64,000 nt of DNA. It comes from Gordonia alkaliphila (GTDB lineage: Bacteria > Actinomycetota > Actinomycetes > Mycobacteriales > Mycobacteriaceae). The notes below the pieces were generated by a model. The model ran no database searches, was not told the origin of the DNA, and saw only the letters and a program-made list of their open reading frames with translations. The position numbers and the translations under genes were made by a program. Shown here in pieces: positions 46,468 through 57,883 of the stretch (its first letter is position 1; the number at the start of each line of letters is the position of its first letter). Location: contig NZ_JALKBW010000001.1 of NCBI RefSeq assembly GCF_023017165.1, positions 3,100,001 to 3,164,000 on the forward strand. The letters are read 5' to 3'.

Positions 46468-47433
46468 CTACGGAACGAGCACCGTCGTCCCGGTGGTCCG
46501 ACGACCCTCCAGGTCCCGGTGCGCCTGCGCCGCGTCCTGGAGGTCATAGCGCTGGCCCACGCGCACCTGCACCGAACCGTCGGCGAGTGCCCCGAAGTAT
46601 TCGCCGGCGCGCCAGGCCAGTTCCGCCGGATCGGCGATGTAGTGGCCCAGCGTCGGGCGGATCACCGACAGTGAACCCAGCGGATTGAGTCGCTGCAGAT
46701 CGAACGGCGGCACCGGTCCGCTCGCGGCGCCGAAGAGCACCACGCGCCCGCGCACCGCGGTCGCCGCCAACGACTGCTCGAAGGTGTCCGCGCCGACGCC
46801 GTCGTAGGCCACCGCCACCCCGCGCCCGTCGGTGAGGGCGCGGATCCGCTGCGCCAGATCGTCGCCGTAGCGCAGGATCTCGTCGGCGCCCGCAGCCCGC
46901 GCCAGCCGCTCCTTCGCGTTGCTGGACACGGTGGTCAGCACGCGCAGTCCCGCGCGTGTGGCCAACTGCGTCAGCAGCAGGCCGACCCCGCCCGCACCGG
47001 CCTGCACCAGCACGGTCTCGCCGGACCGCGGCGCGGCCGCGCCGTCGAGCAGATAGTGGGCGGTGAGCCCGCGCAGCAGGCTGGAGCCGGCCGCCTCGTC
47101 GCTCACCCCGTCCGGGATCACCAGGGCGCGGGCCACCGGCACCGCGACGAGCTCGGCGTAGCTGCCGGGGACGTCGCACCAGGCCACCCGCTGGCCGACG
47201 GACAGCTCCGTCACGCCCGGGCCGAGCGCGACGACCTCGCCGGCGCCTTCGCTGCCCGGGACGTACGGCACGGGCATGGGGTAGAGGCCGCTGCGGAAGT
47301 AGGTGTCGATGAAGTTCACTCCGGCCGCGCCCACACGTACCAGGACCTGCCCCGGAGCGGGCTTCGGATCGGGCGCCGGTCCCGGTGTCAGCACGTCGGG
47401 ACCGCCGATGGACGTCACAGTGATCGCTCGCAT
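46468..47433 (-). CDS. qor: Quinone oxidoreductase (zeta-crystallin type)
   Basis: NADPH-dependent reductase of the MDR superfamily acting on quinones or enones. The 321 residues contain the N-terminal GroES-like fold (GQVLVRVGAAGVNFIDTYFR), YVPGSEGAGEVVALGPGV, LLRGLTAHYLL and the NADPH motif VQAGAGGVGLLL (145-151). The zinc-binding cysteines of alcohol dehydrogenases are absent, as expected for this subfamily. It occupies the position of Rv1454c between ctaB and ctaA and is divergent from the small gene at 47467. Confidence 0.9.
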   Translation of the reverse strand: MRAITVTSIGGPDVLTPGPAPDPKPAPGQVLVRVGAAGVNFIDTYFRSGLYPMPVPYVPGSEGAGEVVALGPGVTELSVGQRVAWCDVPGSYAELVAVPVARALVIPDGVSDEAAGSSLLRGLTAHYLLDGAAAPRSGETVLVQAGAGGVGLLLTQLATRAGLRVLTTVSSNAKERLARAAGADEILRYGDDLAQRIRALTDGRGVAVAYDGVGADTFEQSLAATAVRGRVVLFGAASGPVPPFDLQRLNPLGSLSVIRPTLGHYIADPAELAWRAGEYFGALADGSVQVRVGQRYDLQDAAQAHRDLEGRRTTGTTVLVP

Positions 47434-47453
47434 AGCTCAGTGTGGCACGCGGT

Positions 47454-47459
47454 TATGAT
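47454..47459 (+). promoter_or_regulatory. Probable -10 box of the small gene at 47467 (leaderless)
   Basis: TATGAT lies seven bases before ATG 47467. It contains the alternative upstream ATGs (47455 and 47458) in the same frame, which argues for 47467 as the real start. Confidence 0.45.
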
Positions 47460-47466
47460 GAGCCAC

Positions 47467-47829
47467 ATGACCGACAACACCGCAGCGCCGACCACGCCCG
47501 CCTACGGCGTGGTCGAATCGATCAGCAAGTACGTCGCCGCCGAGGGCGGCTCGGCCAAGGCCGTCCTGCAGCCCGCGGGTGCGGCCGGCGTCCGCATCAC
47601 GCTGGTGGGCGAGCAGGACGGCGATCTCGCCGACCGGGTGGTGCCCACCCTGGAGGAAGCCCGACGCATCGTCGACGGCATCGAGGGCCTGGAAGTGGCC
47701 GAATGGGACCGCGACCTCACCAACAAGGCGACGGTGCAGCCGTCGCACTGGCGTCAGATGGCCGGGTGGGTCGCCGGTTCGCACCGCTTCCCGAAGGCCC
47801 GCAACCGCAAGGTCGTCGACTACCGCTGA
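47467..47829 (+). CDS. Small conserved hypothetical protein (Rv1455 position)
   Basis: A 120-residue soluble protein beginning MTDNTAAPTTPAYGVVESIS. The middle is a compact alpha/beta stretch (ITLVGEQDGDLADRVVPTLE, then ARRIVDGIEGLEVAEWDRDL), and the C-terminus is basic and aromatic (WRQMAGWVAGSHRFPKARNR). No catalytic motif, signal peptide or membrane helix is visible. It lies between qor (divergent, 33 bases between starts) and ctaA (convergent, 1 base between stops), the place of Rv1455 in M. tuberculosis. Function unknown. Confidence 0.75.
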   Translation: MTDNTAAPTTPAYGVVESISKYVAAEGGSAKAVLQPAGAAGVRITLVGEQDGDLADRVVPTLEEARRIVDGIEGLEVAEWDRDLTNKATVQPSHWRQMAGWVAGSHRFPKARNRKVVDYR

Positions 47830-47830
47830 C

Positions 47831-48775
47831 TCAGGCGGTTTCGCGCGTCCGATCGGCGTCGACGGCCTGCAGCAGCAGCACCGTCGCGCCGATCATCAGC
47901 AAGGCGCTGCCGAACATGTGCAGCACCACCAGGATCACCGGCAGCCCCGTGGAGTACTGCACGTAACCGATCACGCCCTGCAGCAGCAGAATGCCGGCGA
48001 ACCACCACGCCGACCGCTGCATGGCCAACCGTGCGATCACGGCGAGCAGCAGCAGCGCGAAACCGGTGCCGAGCAGGGCCCACACCGCATCCGCGTGCAA
48101 CTGGGTGGCCAGCACCGGATCCAGATCGTTGCGGTGGGAGTCCTCGTCGCCCGAGTGCGGTCCGGATCCGGTCACCACGGTGCCGAGGTAGATCGTGGTC
48201 CAGGTGATCGCGTACACGGTGATCGCCAGTGCCGTGGCGAGCCGAGCGATCACCGAGTCGCGGGGAATCGGCACCTCATCGGGGTCGGTCGCGACGTTCG
48301 GGCGCGTGCGGTACACCATCCAGGTGGCGAGCGAGATGATCAGAATGGTCGCCAGGAAGTGGAACGCCACCACCCACGGGTTCAGTTTGGTCAGCACCGT
48401 GATGCCGCCGATCACGGCTTGCAGCGGCACCCCGAGGGCCACCAGCGTCGCCAGGCGGCGGGCCACGTGATCGACCGGCCGGTAGCGCATGGCCGCGACC
48501 CAGGTCGCCACCGCGATCGCCACCAACAGCCAGGTCAGCATGCGATTGCCGAACTCGATCACGCCGTGATAGGTCATCGGCGGCGTGTACTTGCCGTCGC
48601 CGCACTGCGGCCAAGTGGGGCAACCGAGACCGGAGCCGGTCACCCGTACTGCGCCGCCGGTCACCACGAGTAGGACGTTGGCGGCGAGGTTGGCCACGGC
48701 CCAGCCGTAGAGGAACCGCAGCGAGGGCGTGCGGAAACCGAGCCAGCCGGAGGCCGGAGTGACGGAAGTACTCAT
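47831..48775 (-). CDS. ctaA: Heme A synthase (CtaA/COX15 family)
   Basis: Oxidises heme O to heme A for cytochrome aa3 oxidase. From ATG 48775 it has 314 residues with about eight membrane helices. The conserved VVTGGAVRVTGSGLGCPTWP motif holds one loop cysteine; heme-ligand histidines appear in the segments HGVIEFGNRM, VVAFHFLATI and TQLHADAVW, with HMFGSAL as a fourth. Upstream residues in the longer open frame are arginine-rich shadow. The ATG overlaps the stop of the ABC permease gene (ATGA), placing it in an operon with the exporter. Confidence 0.94.
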   Translation of the reverse strand: MSTSVTPASGWLGFRTPSLRFLYGWAVANLAANVLLVVTGGAVRVTGSGLGCPTWPQCGDGKYTPPMTYHGVIEFGNRMLTWLLVAIAVATWVAAMRYRPVDHVARRLATLVALGVPLQAVIGGITVLTKLNPWVVAFHFLATILIISLATWMVYRTRPNVATDPDEVPIPRDSVIARLATALAITVYAITWTTIYLGTVVTGSGPHSGDEDSHRNDLDPVLATQLHADAVWALLGTGFALLLLAVIARLAMQRSAWWFAGILLLQGVIGYVQYSTGLPVILVVLHMFGSALLMIGATVLLLQAVDADRTRETA

Positions 48776-49563
48776 TCGAACTTGAACCACCTGATTGCGA
48801 GAAGACCGCCGGCGACGGCCCAGACGAGAAGGACGAGAAGACTGCCGATGTCGAAGGCGTTCTGACCCACCGCCTGCGCGAGCGCCTGCGTGAGAGCGCC
48901 GGAGGGGGACCACTCGACGAGCAGTCGTGCCCCGTCAGGCAGCTGATCGTCGAACACCACCAGTCCGGCCAGGCCCAGCAGCACGAACCAGATGAGGTTG
49001 CCCAGCGCTAGCACCACCTCGGCCTTGAGGGTGCCGCCGAGCAGCAGGCCGAGCGCGGCGAAGGCCGCGGTGCCCAGGGCGATAGCCAGTGCGCCGATGG
49101 CCAGGCCCGCCGCCTCCGGGTGCCAGCCGAAGGCCAGGCCGATCGCCCCGATGATCAGCGCCTGCAGCGCCACCACGATGATCACGGCGAAGATCTTGCC
49201 CGCGATGATGCCCCAGCGTGGGATCGGCGTGGCGCCGAGCCGTTTCAGCGCGCCGTAGCGCCGGTCGAAGCCCACCGCGATGGCCTGACCGGTAAAGGCC
49301 GTCGACATGATGGAGACCGCCAGGATGGCGGGCACGAACTGCGCGGCGCGGTCGGCGGCCGAATCGCCGGAGGCGGTGCCGATGGGGAGCAGACAGAGGC
49401 CGATCAGCAGGGTGATCGGAATGAACATGGTCAGCAGCAGCTGCTCGCCGTTGCGCAGCAGCAGCGTCAGTTCCAGTCGGGTCTGGGCGCCCAGCATCCG
49501 GGGCAGCGACGCCGGTTGCGGCCGCGGGGTGAACGTCCCGACCGGGAAACGTGCCGTACTCAT
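48772..49563 (-). CDS. ABC-2 type exporter permease
   Basis: A 263-residue membrane subunit with about six helices (LLLTMFIPITLLIGLCLLPI, FAVIIVVALQALIIGAIGLA, LIWFVLLGLAGLVVF and others). It carries the ABC-2 motif region AFTGQAIAVGFDRRYGALKR that contacts the ATPase. Its ATG overlaps the ATPase stop. The pair corresponds to Rv1457c-Rv1458c and lies directly upstream of ctaA, so a role in heme or cytochrome oxidase maturation is conceivable; the substrate is unknown. Confidence 0.88.
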   Translation of the reverse strand: MSTARFPVGTFTPRPQPASLPRMLGAQTRLELTLLLRNGEQLLLTMFIPITLLIGLCLLPIGTASGDSAADRAAQFVPAILAVSIMSTAFTGQAIAVGFDRRYGALKRLGATPIPRWGIIAGKIFAVIIVVALQALIIGAIGLAFGWHPEAAGLAIGALAIALGTAAFAALGLLLGGTLKAEVVLALGNLIWFVLLGLAGLVVFDDQLPDGARLLVEWSPSGALTQALAQAVGQNAFDIGSLLVLLVWAVAGGLLAIRWFKFE

Positions 49564-50498
49564 CGGCGGACCTCCGCTCCGGTGAGGTTGAGGAAGACTT
49601 CTTCCAGACTGCGCTGCGCGGCCGTGAGTTCGGTGGCGAGCACGTCGCGCTCGGCGCACCAGGCCGCGACGTCGGCGATCAACCGCGGTGTGAGCGCGCC
49701 GATCACCGCGTACGCGCCGCTCGTGCCGCGCTCGCAGCGGTACCCCGCGCCGAGGGCGGCGGCGAGCTCGTCGGGGTCGATCGGCGTCGCGGTGACCAGT
49801 CGCAACCGGTCTTGCGACTGGGCGCCGGTGAGGTCGGTCGGCGCACCCGAGGCGACCACCCGGCCGTGGTCCACGATGACGATCTCGTCGGCCAACTGCT
49901 CGGCTTCGTCGAGCAGATGCGTGGTGAGGAGCACCGAGACACCGTCGGCGCGCAGGGCGGAGATCAGCTCCCACACCAGGATCCGAGCGTGGGCGTCGAG
50001 GCCGGCGGTCGGTTCGTCGAGGAAGACCAGTTCGGGGCGGCCCACCAGGGCACAGGCCAGCGCGAGACGCTGCTGCTGCCCGCCGGACAGCCGTCGATAC
50101 GGCGTCCGCACGTTCTCGCGCAGCCCCAGCATGTCGAGCAGCCAATCGGGGTCGAGGGGATCGGCGCTGTAGGCCGCGCAGAGGGCCAGCATCTCGCCGG
50201 CCTTCGCACCGGGGTAGGCGCCACCGCCCTGCAACATCACGCCGATCCGCGCGCGGAGGCGGTCGTTGTCGGCGATCGGGTCCAGACCGAGGACGCGGAC
50301 CTGCCCGGCATCGGGACGGAGGAAGCCTTCACAGGCCTCGACGGTGGTTGTCTTGCCGGCCCCGTTGGGGCCGAGGAGGGCGAGGATCTGGCCGCGGGGC
50401 AGGACCAGGTCCAAACCGTCGACCGCGGTGACCTCGCCGAACTGCTTGCGAAGACCCCGAATCTCGACGGCCGGGGACGAAACAGAAGCGGACTGCAC
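49560..50498 (-). CDS. ABC exporter ATP-binding protein
   Basis: The nucleotide-binding partner of the adjacent permease. From GTG 50498 it has 312 residues: Walker A GPNGAGKTT (43-51), the Q-loop MLQGGGAYPG, the signature LSGGQQQRLALA, Walker B LVFLDEPTAGLD and the H-loop LLTTHLLDEAEQLAD, then a C-terminal regulatory domain of about 90 residues. An upstream start at 50531 is possible, but TAGGCT seven bases before GTG 50498 supports a leaderless shorter form. It is the first gene of the ATPase-permease-ctaA operon. Confidence 0.92.
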   Translation of the reverse strand: MQSASVSSPAVEIRGLRKQFGEVTAVDGLDLVLPRGQILALLGPNGAGKTTTVEACEGFLRPDAGQVRVLGLDPIADNDRLRARIGVMLQGGGAYPGAKAGEMLALCAAYSADPLDPDWLLDMLGLRENVRTPYRRLSGGQQQRLALACALVGRPELVFLDEPTAGLDAHARILVWELISALRADGVSVLLTTHLLDEAEQLADEIVIVDHGRVVASGAPTDLTGAQSQDRLRLVTATPIDPDELAAALGAGYRCERGTSGAYAVIGALTPRLIADVAAWCAERDVLATELTAAQRSLEEVFLNLTGAEVRR

Positions 50499-50505
50499 GT
50501 AGCCC

Positions 50506-50511
50506 AGCCTA
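50506..50511 (-). promoter_or_regulatory. Probable -10 box of the ABC exporter-ctaA operon
   Basis: On the minus strand TAGGCT is followed by seven bases and GTG 50498, matching the leaderless spacing seen elsewhere in the window. Confidence 0.4.
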
Positions 50512-50541
50512 GGCCCCGAGCGCCGCAGCACGGTATTCGGG

Positions 50542-52305
50542 TCAGGCCCGCCTGCGGGCGGCCCACCACCGACGTGTCGGATGGTCGATGAAGAAGACGA
50601 TGCTGGCCACCAAGGTCATCAGCAGGCCGGTGGACAGTCCCTGCACCACCACCATCGGTGAAGTATCCGAGCTGGTGGGCATCACGACCACGGCGATTAT
50701 CGCGGAGATCACAACCGTGCCGACCCGGAACCAGCGCGTCGTGGCCCACGCGGCGAGCGGGATGATGGCCCAGAGCAGGTACCAGGCCTGCACGAACGGG
50801 AAGAAGAAGATGACGGTGGCCATCGCGATGCCCAGGCCGCCGAGCGGATGGATGCGGCCGGCGAGCACCGCCAGCAGCCATCGGATCACGAGCACCACCG
50901 CGACGAACTGACCGATCGGCCGGGCCACGTCGAGGATCACCTGGGTCTGTTCACCCAGGCCTAGCCACAAGCCGATGCGCCCGGCCACCACCGACAGCAG
51001 GGTGGGCATGGACATCCAGGAGCGGACGATGCCGCCGGTGGTGGTGGTCGACGTCCAGCCGAAGCCGAGTCCGGTGCCGACGCAGATCGCCACCACGACG
51101 CCGATCGCGACCGCTCCGGTGAGGAGCGCTGCGCCGCCCAATGCCCGCACCGTCTGCCGCGAGCGCGACCACCATTGGCGCCACGGCGCGTTGCGCAGCG
51201 CGGGCAGGGTCGCGCCCCAGCGCCGCGCGAGGGCGACGCCGACGAAACCGAGCGCGAGCAGGGAGGTGACCTTGACCATCGCCGAGGCGGCGATCACCGC
51301 GCAGCCGGCCAGCAGCAGCCAACCCGCCCGCGACGGCAGGCGCCGCTGCGGCGACCAGAGACTGTCGCTGTCGTAGATGGCACGGAAGCACCATTCGACG
51401 CCGACCAGCATCATTCCGATCATCAGCGCCTCGTTGTGGATACCGCCGACCAGGTGCAGGATCAGCAGTGGATTCAGGGCGCCCAGCCAGAGGGCGGCCA
51501 CCGACGACACCCCGCAGCGACGGGCCAGTCGGGGCAGCGCCCAGATGATGAGCGCCACGCCGAACAGGGCCACCGTGCGATGCAGGACGATCGCCGCGGT
51601 GATGTTCTCGCCGGTGACCCAGGTGATGTGCTCACCGATCCACAGAAACAGCGGCCCGTACGGTGCCGGCGTGTCCTTCCAGAGGTTCGGCACCGACAGA
51701 CTCAATGGGTGATCGACGCCGAGACCGCGCATCGGGCTGTAGGTGTACGGATCCATCCCGCGGAAGCCGATCGCGCTCTGCGCGAGATAGGAGTAGACGT
51801 CCTTGCTCAACAGCGGCGGCGCGAACAGCAGCGGCACGATCCACATCACCAGGGTGCGGTCGGCCTGCAAGCGGGACATCCGGCGGGCCGGACTGCGATT
51901 CTCCGCCACTTCCACGGAGTATCTGCCGATCGCATAGCGGCCCAGCAGAATCCAGGCCAGCACCAGCATCATGGTGCCGCCGATGGAGATGGTCAGTGCC
52001 GTGGAGAACATCCGGGAGGGCAGCGAGAGCACTCGCATGCCGACGATCGGGTTCTGCAGCACCGGCATCATGCCGGTGCCGAGCGAACCGATCAGGATCA
52101 GTACGGCGCCGGTGGTGCCGAACAACCGGATGCGACGCAGCCGCTTGTTCTCCAGCGGGTTGAGCGGTCCGACGTGGGCGTCCTCGCCGTGCAACCGGGC
52201 CAGCGATACGCCGTAATCGCCGGTCGCATCGATGTCGGTGTTCCTCGACGGCCGAGACAGGCCGAGGTGATCGAGCGCAGCGCGCACTCCTGGAACGTTC
52301 CGCAC
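50542..52305 (-). CDS. mptB: Alpha-(1->6)-mannopyranosyltransferase MptB
   Basis: A 587-residue polyprenyl-phosphomannose-dependent glycosyltransferase of the GT-C fold. It starts the alpha-1,6-mannan backbone of lipomannan in corynebacteria and is retained in mycobacteria. After a soluble N-terminus it has more than ten membrane helices. An acidic motif follows the first extracytoplasmic loop (PPLLSKDVYSYLAQSAIGFR, then GMDPYTYSPMRGLG), with APYGPLFLWIGEHITWVTGE and NPLLILHLVGGIHNEALMIG. The GTG start is seven bases after TAGAGT. It is divergent from sufR, as in M. tuberculosis (Rv1459c/Rv1460). Confidence 0.93.
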   Translation of the reverse strand: MRNVPGVRAALDHLGLSRPSRNTDIDATGDYGVSLARLHGEDAHVGPLNPLENKRLRRIRLFGTTGAVLILIGSLGTGMMPVLQNPIVGMRVLSLPSRMFSTALTISIGGTMMLVLAWILLGRYAIGRYSVEVAENRSPARRMSRLQADRTLVMWIVPLLFAPPLLSKDVYSYLAQSAIGFRGMDPYTYSPMRGLGVDHPLSLSVPNLWKDTPAPYGPLFLWIGEHITWVTGENITAAIVLHRTVALFGVALIIWALPRLARRCGVSSVAALWLGALNPLLILHLVGGIHNEALMIGMMLVGVEWCFRAIYDSDSLWSPQRRLPSRAGWLLLAGCAVIAASAMVKVTSLLALGFVGVALARRWGATLPALRNAPWRQWWSRSRQTVRALGGAALLTGAVAIGVVVAICVGTGLGFGWTSTTTTGGIVRSWMSMPTLLSVVAGRIGLWLGLGEQTQVILDVARPIGQFVAVVLVIRWLLAVLAGRIHPLGGLGIAMATVIFFFPFVQAWYLLWAIIPLAAWATTRWFRVGTVVISAIIAVVVMPTSSDTSPMVVVQGLSTGLLMTLVASIVFFIDHPTRRWWAARRRA

Positions 52306-52312
52306 CCGTCAG

Positions 52313-52318
52313 ACTCTA
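52313..52318 (-). promoter_or_regulatory. Probable -10 box of mptB (leaderless)
   Basis: On the minus strand TAGAGT is seven bases before the mptB GTG at 52305, and no Shine-Dalgarno is visible between them. Confidence 0.45.
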
Positions 52319-52401
52319 AGGCATCCGGGCACCGGTTCCGGCGACCCGTCGACACGGACCCGCTTAGGTCACCCTTGCTGGAAGCCCGGGAATAATTACG
52401 T

Positions 52402-52416
52402 CACAATAATGTTGTG
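52402..52416 (+). promoter_or_regulatory. Inverted repeat at the sufR start, probable SufR operator
   Basis: CACAA-TAATG-TTGTG is a perfect 5-5-5 palindrome. It covers a TAATGT -10-like hexamer (52407-52412) and the first sufR GTG. A site overlapping the promoter of an autoregulated repressor operon is the expected place for SufR binding. The identity as a SufR site is inferred from position and symmetry. Confidence 0.5.
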
Positions 52417-53175
52417 AAAAGCATGGACGGTGGAAACTCGCTGCTCATCGAGCAGTTCGCAGACGGGCCTGGCGCTGACGGCCAGACCCGCGCTGCCGTC
52501 GTCTCCCTCTTGATCGATGAGGGGCCGCTCACCGCGAGTGATATCGCCGACCGACTCGGCATCAGTGCCGCCGGTGTCCGTCGCCACCTGGACATACTGC
52601 TCGATGCGGGCGATGTGCAGACGGCGGCGCCCGGCTTCGGCAAGGGCGGCCGCGGCCGTCCGGCCAAGTGGTTCCAGCTCAGCCCGAACGGTCGGGGCAA
52701 ATTGCGACACGCCTACGATGACCTCGCCGGTGCCGCGCTGCGCAAGCTGCGCGACGTCGGCGGCGAGCAGGCCGTCTCGGAGTTCGCTCGCGATCGGGTG
52801 GACGGCATGGTCGCCTCGGTGGCGCCCGCCACCGGCGACGACGACGTGGTCCGCACCGTGGAAGACATCGCCGACGCACTCACCAGCGCCGGTTATTCGG
52901 CCAACGTGCGCGAAGTGGGCACCGGCGTGCAGATCTGCCAGCACCACTGTCCGGTGGCGCACGTCGCGACGGAGTTTCCGGAGCTGTGCGAAGCCGAGAC
53001 CGCACGATTCACCGAATTGCTCGGGACGCACGTTCAGCGGTTGGCGACTATCGCCAACGGCGACTGCGTGTGCACCACGCACGTACCCATCGCACGACGA
53101 ACACCCGCCCCGGAATCCGCTACAGCCCCAAAATCCACTACAGCACCGAACACCGACGGAAAGGCCTCACGATGA
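52414..53175 (+). CDS. sufR: Iron-sulfur cluster-sensing repressor SufR
   Basis: ArsR/DeoR-like repressor of the SUF operon that senses clusters through bound 4Fe-4S. The 253 residues contain a winged helix ([20 protein letters not shown], then [15 protein letters not shown]) and the glycine-rich wing [15 protein letters not shown]. The C-terminal cysteine set [18 protein letters not shown] and [10 protein letters not shown] binds the cluster. A low-complexity tail ends the protein. GTG 52414 or ATG 52423 could be the start; both keep the whole DNA-binding domain. Its TGA overlaps the sufB ATG. Confidence 0.93.
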   Translation: MKSMDGGNSLLIEQFADGPGADGQTRAAVVSLLIDEGPLTASDIADRLGISAAGVRRHLDILLDAGDVQTAAPGFGKGGRGRPAKWFQLSPNGRGKLRHAYDDLAGAALRKLRDVGGEQAVSEFARDRVDGMVASVAPATGDDDVVRTVEDIADALTSAGYSANVREVGTGVQICQHHCPVAHVATEFPELCEAETARFTELLGTHVQRLATIANGDCVCTTHVPIARRTPAPESATAPKSTTAPNTDGKASR

Positions 53176-54620
53176 CGGTCACTGACCCCGCCGCGACCAC
53201 TGCTCCGGCCCCGCTGACCCAGGAAGAGACCATCGCGTCCTTCGACCGGTACGGCTACGGCTGGTCCGACAGCGACGTCGCCGGCGCCTCCGCCCAGCGC
53301 GGCCTGTCCGAAGCCGTGGTGCGCGACATCTCCGCGAAGAAGAGCGAGCCGGAATGGATGCTGGAGCAGCGCCTCAAGGCCCTCCGCATCTTCGACAAGC
53401 AGCCGATGCCGACGTGGGGCGCCGACCTGAGCGGCATCGACTTCGACAACATCAAGTACTTCGTGCGGTCCACGGAGAAGCAGGCGCAGTCGTGGGAAGA
53501 CCTGCCCGAGGACATCAAGAACACCTATGACCGGCTCGGCATCCCCGAAGCGGAGAAGCAGCGCCTGGTGGCCGGTGTGGCCGCGCAGTACGAGTCCGAG
53601 GTGGTCTACCACCAGATCCGCGAGGACCTGGAGGAGAAGGGTGTCATCTTCCTCGACACCGACACCGGACTGAAGGAGCACCCGGAGATCTTCCAGGAGT
53701 ACTTCGGCAGCGTGATCCCGGCCGGCGACAACAAGTTTTCCGCGCTGAACACCTCGGTCTGGTCGGGCGGCTCGTTCGTCTACGTCCCGCCGGGCGTCCA
53801 CGTCGACATCCCGCTGCAGGCCTACTTCCGGATCAACACCGAGAACATGGGCCAGTTCGAGCGCACCCTGATCATCGTCGACGAGGGTGCCTACGTGCAC
53901 TACGTCGAGGGCTGCACCGCACCGATCTACAAGTCCGACTCGCTGCACTCGGCCGTGGTCGAGATCGTGGTGAAGAAGGGCGGCCGCTGCCGGTACACCA
54001 CCATTCAGAACTGGTCGAACAACGTCTACAACCTGGTGACCAAGCGTGCCAAGGCCGAAGAGGGCGCGACCATGGAATGGGTCGACGGCAACATCGGCTC
54101 CAAGGTCACCATGAAGTACCCGGCCGTGTGGCTGACCGGTGAGCACGCCAAGGGCGAGGTGCTCTCGGTGGCCTTCGCCGGCCCCGGCCAGCACCAGGAC
54201 ACCGGATCCAAGATGGTCCACCTGGCGCCGAACACGTCGAGCAACATCATCTCCAAGTCGGTGGCTCGCGGCGGCGGCCGGTCGTCGTACCGCGGCCTGA
54301 TCAAGATCAATCCGGGCGCCCACGGCAGCCGTTCCACCGTGGAATGCGATGCCCTGCTGGTGGACCAGATCAGCCGCAGCGACACCTACCCGTACGTCGA
54401 CATCCGCGAGGACGACGTGACGATGGGGCACGAGGCGACGGTCTCCAAGGTCAGCGACGATCAGATCTTCTACCTGATGAGCCGCGGCCTCACCGAAGAA
54501 GAGGCCATGGGCATGGTGGTGCGCGGCTTCGTGGAGCCCATCGCCAAGGAACTGCCCATGGAATACGCACTGGAACTGAACCGGCTCATCGAGCTGCAGA
54601 TGGAAGGATCGGTCGGCTGA
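53172..54620 (+). CDS. sufB: Fe-S cluster assembly scaffold SufB
   Basis: SufB forms the SufBC2D scaffold on which clusters are built. The 482-residue protein contains [60 protein letters not shown] with the sulfur-accepting cysteine region, [20 protein letters not shown] and [20 protein letters not shown]. Unlike M. tuberculosis SufB there is no intein; the frame is continuous. ATG 53172 overlaps the sufR stop, and the TGA overlaps the sufD ATG by one base. Confidence 0.98.
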   Translation: MTVTDPAATTAPAPLTQEETIASFDRYGYGWSDSDVAGASAQRGLSEAVVRDISAKKSEPEWMLEQRLKALRIFDKQPMPTWGADLSGIDFDNIKYFVRSTEKQAQSWEDLPEDIKNTYDRLGIPEAEKQRLVAGVAAQYESEVVYHQIREDLEEKGVIFLDTDTGLKEHPEIFQEYFGSVIPAGDNKFSALNTSVWSGGSFVYVPPGVHVDIPLQAYFRINTENMGQFERTLIIVDEGAYVHYVEGCTAPIYKSDSLHSAVVEIVVKKGGRCRYTTIQNWSNNVYNLVTKRAKAEEGATMEWVDGNIGSKVTMKYPAVWLTGEHAKGEVLSVAFAGPGQHQDTGSKMVHLAPNTSSNIISKSVARGGGRSSYRGLIKINPGAHGSRSTVECDALLVDQISRSDTYPYVDIREDDVTMGHEATVSKVSDDQIFYLMSRGLTEEEAMGMVVRGFVEPIAKELPMEYALELNRLIELQMEGSVG

Positions 54621-55810
54621 TGGCGGCCCCGGATAAGAGCACGATCACCGACAACGCCCCCGCCGCGGTGGTGGTCAACAAGGGCGAGCTGTTCACCTCG
54701 TACGACGTGGACGCCTTCGAGGTGCCCAGTCAGCGTGAAGAGGCGTGGCGGTTCACCCCGTTCCGCCGCCTGCGCGGACTGCACAACGGCACCGCCGAGG
54801 CCACCTCGACCACGACCGTCGTAGTCGAGGGTGCGGGCGACGGTGTCCGCACCGAGACCGTGACCCGCACGGACGAGCGCCTCGGCACCGCCGGCGTGCC
54901 CTTCGATCGCGTTGCGGCACAGGCCTATTCGTCGTTCACCGAGGCCACCGTGGTGACCATCGAGCGCGAGGCGCAGGTCGCCGAGCCCGTCGTGATCACC
55001 ATGACCGGCCCGGGTGAGGGCCAGGTGGCCTACTCGCACGTGCAGATCCACGCCGAGGCGTTCTCGCACGCCACCGTGGTCCTGGACCAGCGCGGCGGCG
55101 GCACCATCGGTGAGAACGTCGAGATCATCGCCGCCGACAGTGCGCATCTGACCGTGGTCAACGTGCACGACTGGGACGACGACGCCGTGCACGTGACCGC
55201 GCACCACCTCGCGCTCGGCCGCGACGCCACCCTCCGTCACTTTGCGATCAGCTTGGGCGGCAACACCATTCGGCTGTCCCCGCGCGTGCAGTACAACGCT
55301 CCCGGCGGCGACGCCGAACTGTGGGGCCTGTACTTCGCCGACGCGGGCCAGCACCTCGAGCAGCGTCTGCTGGTCGATCACAGCGCACCGATGTGCCGTT
55401 CGCACGTGACCTACAAGGGCGCCCTGCAGGGTGACCCGTCCGGTGACAAGCGCGGCGAGGCCCGCACCGTCTGGATCGGCGACGTGCTGATCCGGCCGTC
55501 CGCCGAGGGCACCGAGACCTACGAGCTCAACCGCAACCTGGTGTTGACCGACAACGCGCGCGCCGACTCGGTCCCCAACCTGGAGATCGAGACCGGCGAG
55601 ATCCGCGGCGCCGGACACGCCAGCGCCACCGGCCGGTTCGACGACGAGCAGCTGTTCTACCTGCAGTCGCGCGGCATCCCCGAAGACGTGGCACGCCGCC
55701 TGGTGGTCCGCGGCTTCTTCGGCGAGGTCCTGGCCAAGATCACCGTCCCCGAACTTCGCGAGCGGCTCGAAGCAGCCATCGAAGCCGAACTCGAATCCGC
55801 CGGCGCCTGA
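54620..55810 (+). CDS. sufD: Fe-S cluster assembly protein SufD
   Basis: SufD pairs with SufB in the scaffold and assists iron entry. From ATG 54620 the product has 396 residues: a variable N-terminus with SQREEAWRFTPFRRLRGL, a beta-helix core (AHLTVVNVHDWDDDAVHVTA, then HHLALGRDATLRHFAISLGG) and the conserved C-terminus HASATGRFDDEQLFYLQSRG, then EDVARRLVVRGFFGEVL. It overlaps sufB (TGATG), and 38 bases separate it from sufC. Confidence 0.97.
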   Translation: MAAPDKSTITDNAPAAVVVNKGELFTSYDVDAFEVPSQREEAWRFTPFRRLRGLHNGTAEATSTTTVVVEGAGDGVRTETVTRTDERLGTAGVPFDRVAAQAYSSFTEATVVTIEREAQVAEPVVITMTGPGEGQVAYSHVQIHAEAFSHATVVLDQRGGGTIGENVEIIAADSAHLTVVNVHDWDDDAVHVTAHHLALGRDATLRHFAISLGGNTIRLSPRVQYNAPGGDAELWGLYFADAGQHLEQRLLVDHSAPMCRSHVTYKGALQGDPSGDKRGEARTVWIGDVLIRPSAEGTETYELNRNLVLTDNARADSVPNLEIETGEIRGAGHASATGRFDDEQLFYLQSRGIPEDVARRLVVRGFFGEVLAKITVPELRERLEAAIEAELESAGA

Positions 55811-55848
55811 GCGCGCCCCAGCCTGCCTGAAGAAAGACGAGACCAACT

Positions 55849-57881
<2,033 letters not shown>

Positions 57882-57883
57882 CC

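Noticed and set aside
52364..52382. IdeR iron-box-like sequence TTAGGTCACCC upstream of sufR.
   Set aside because: Only the left half matches; the full 19-base comparison gives about 11 matches, too weak to claim iron control.
53172..54620. Intein in SufB, as in M. tuberculosis.
   Set aside because: The sufB frame is uninterrupted at normal length (482 residues) with no splicing motifs.
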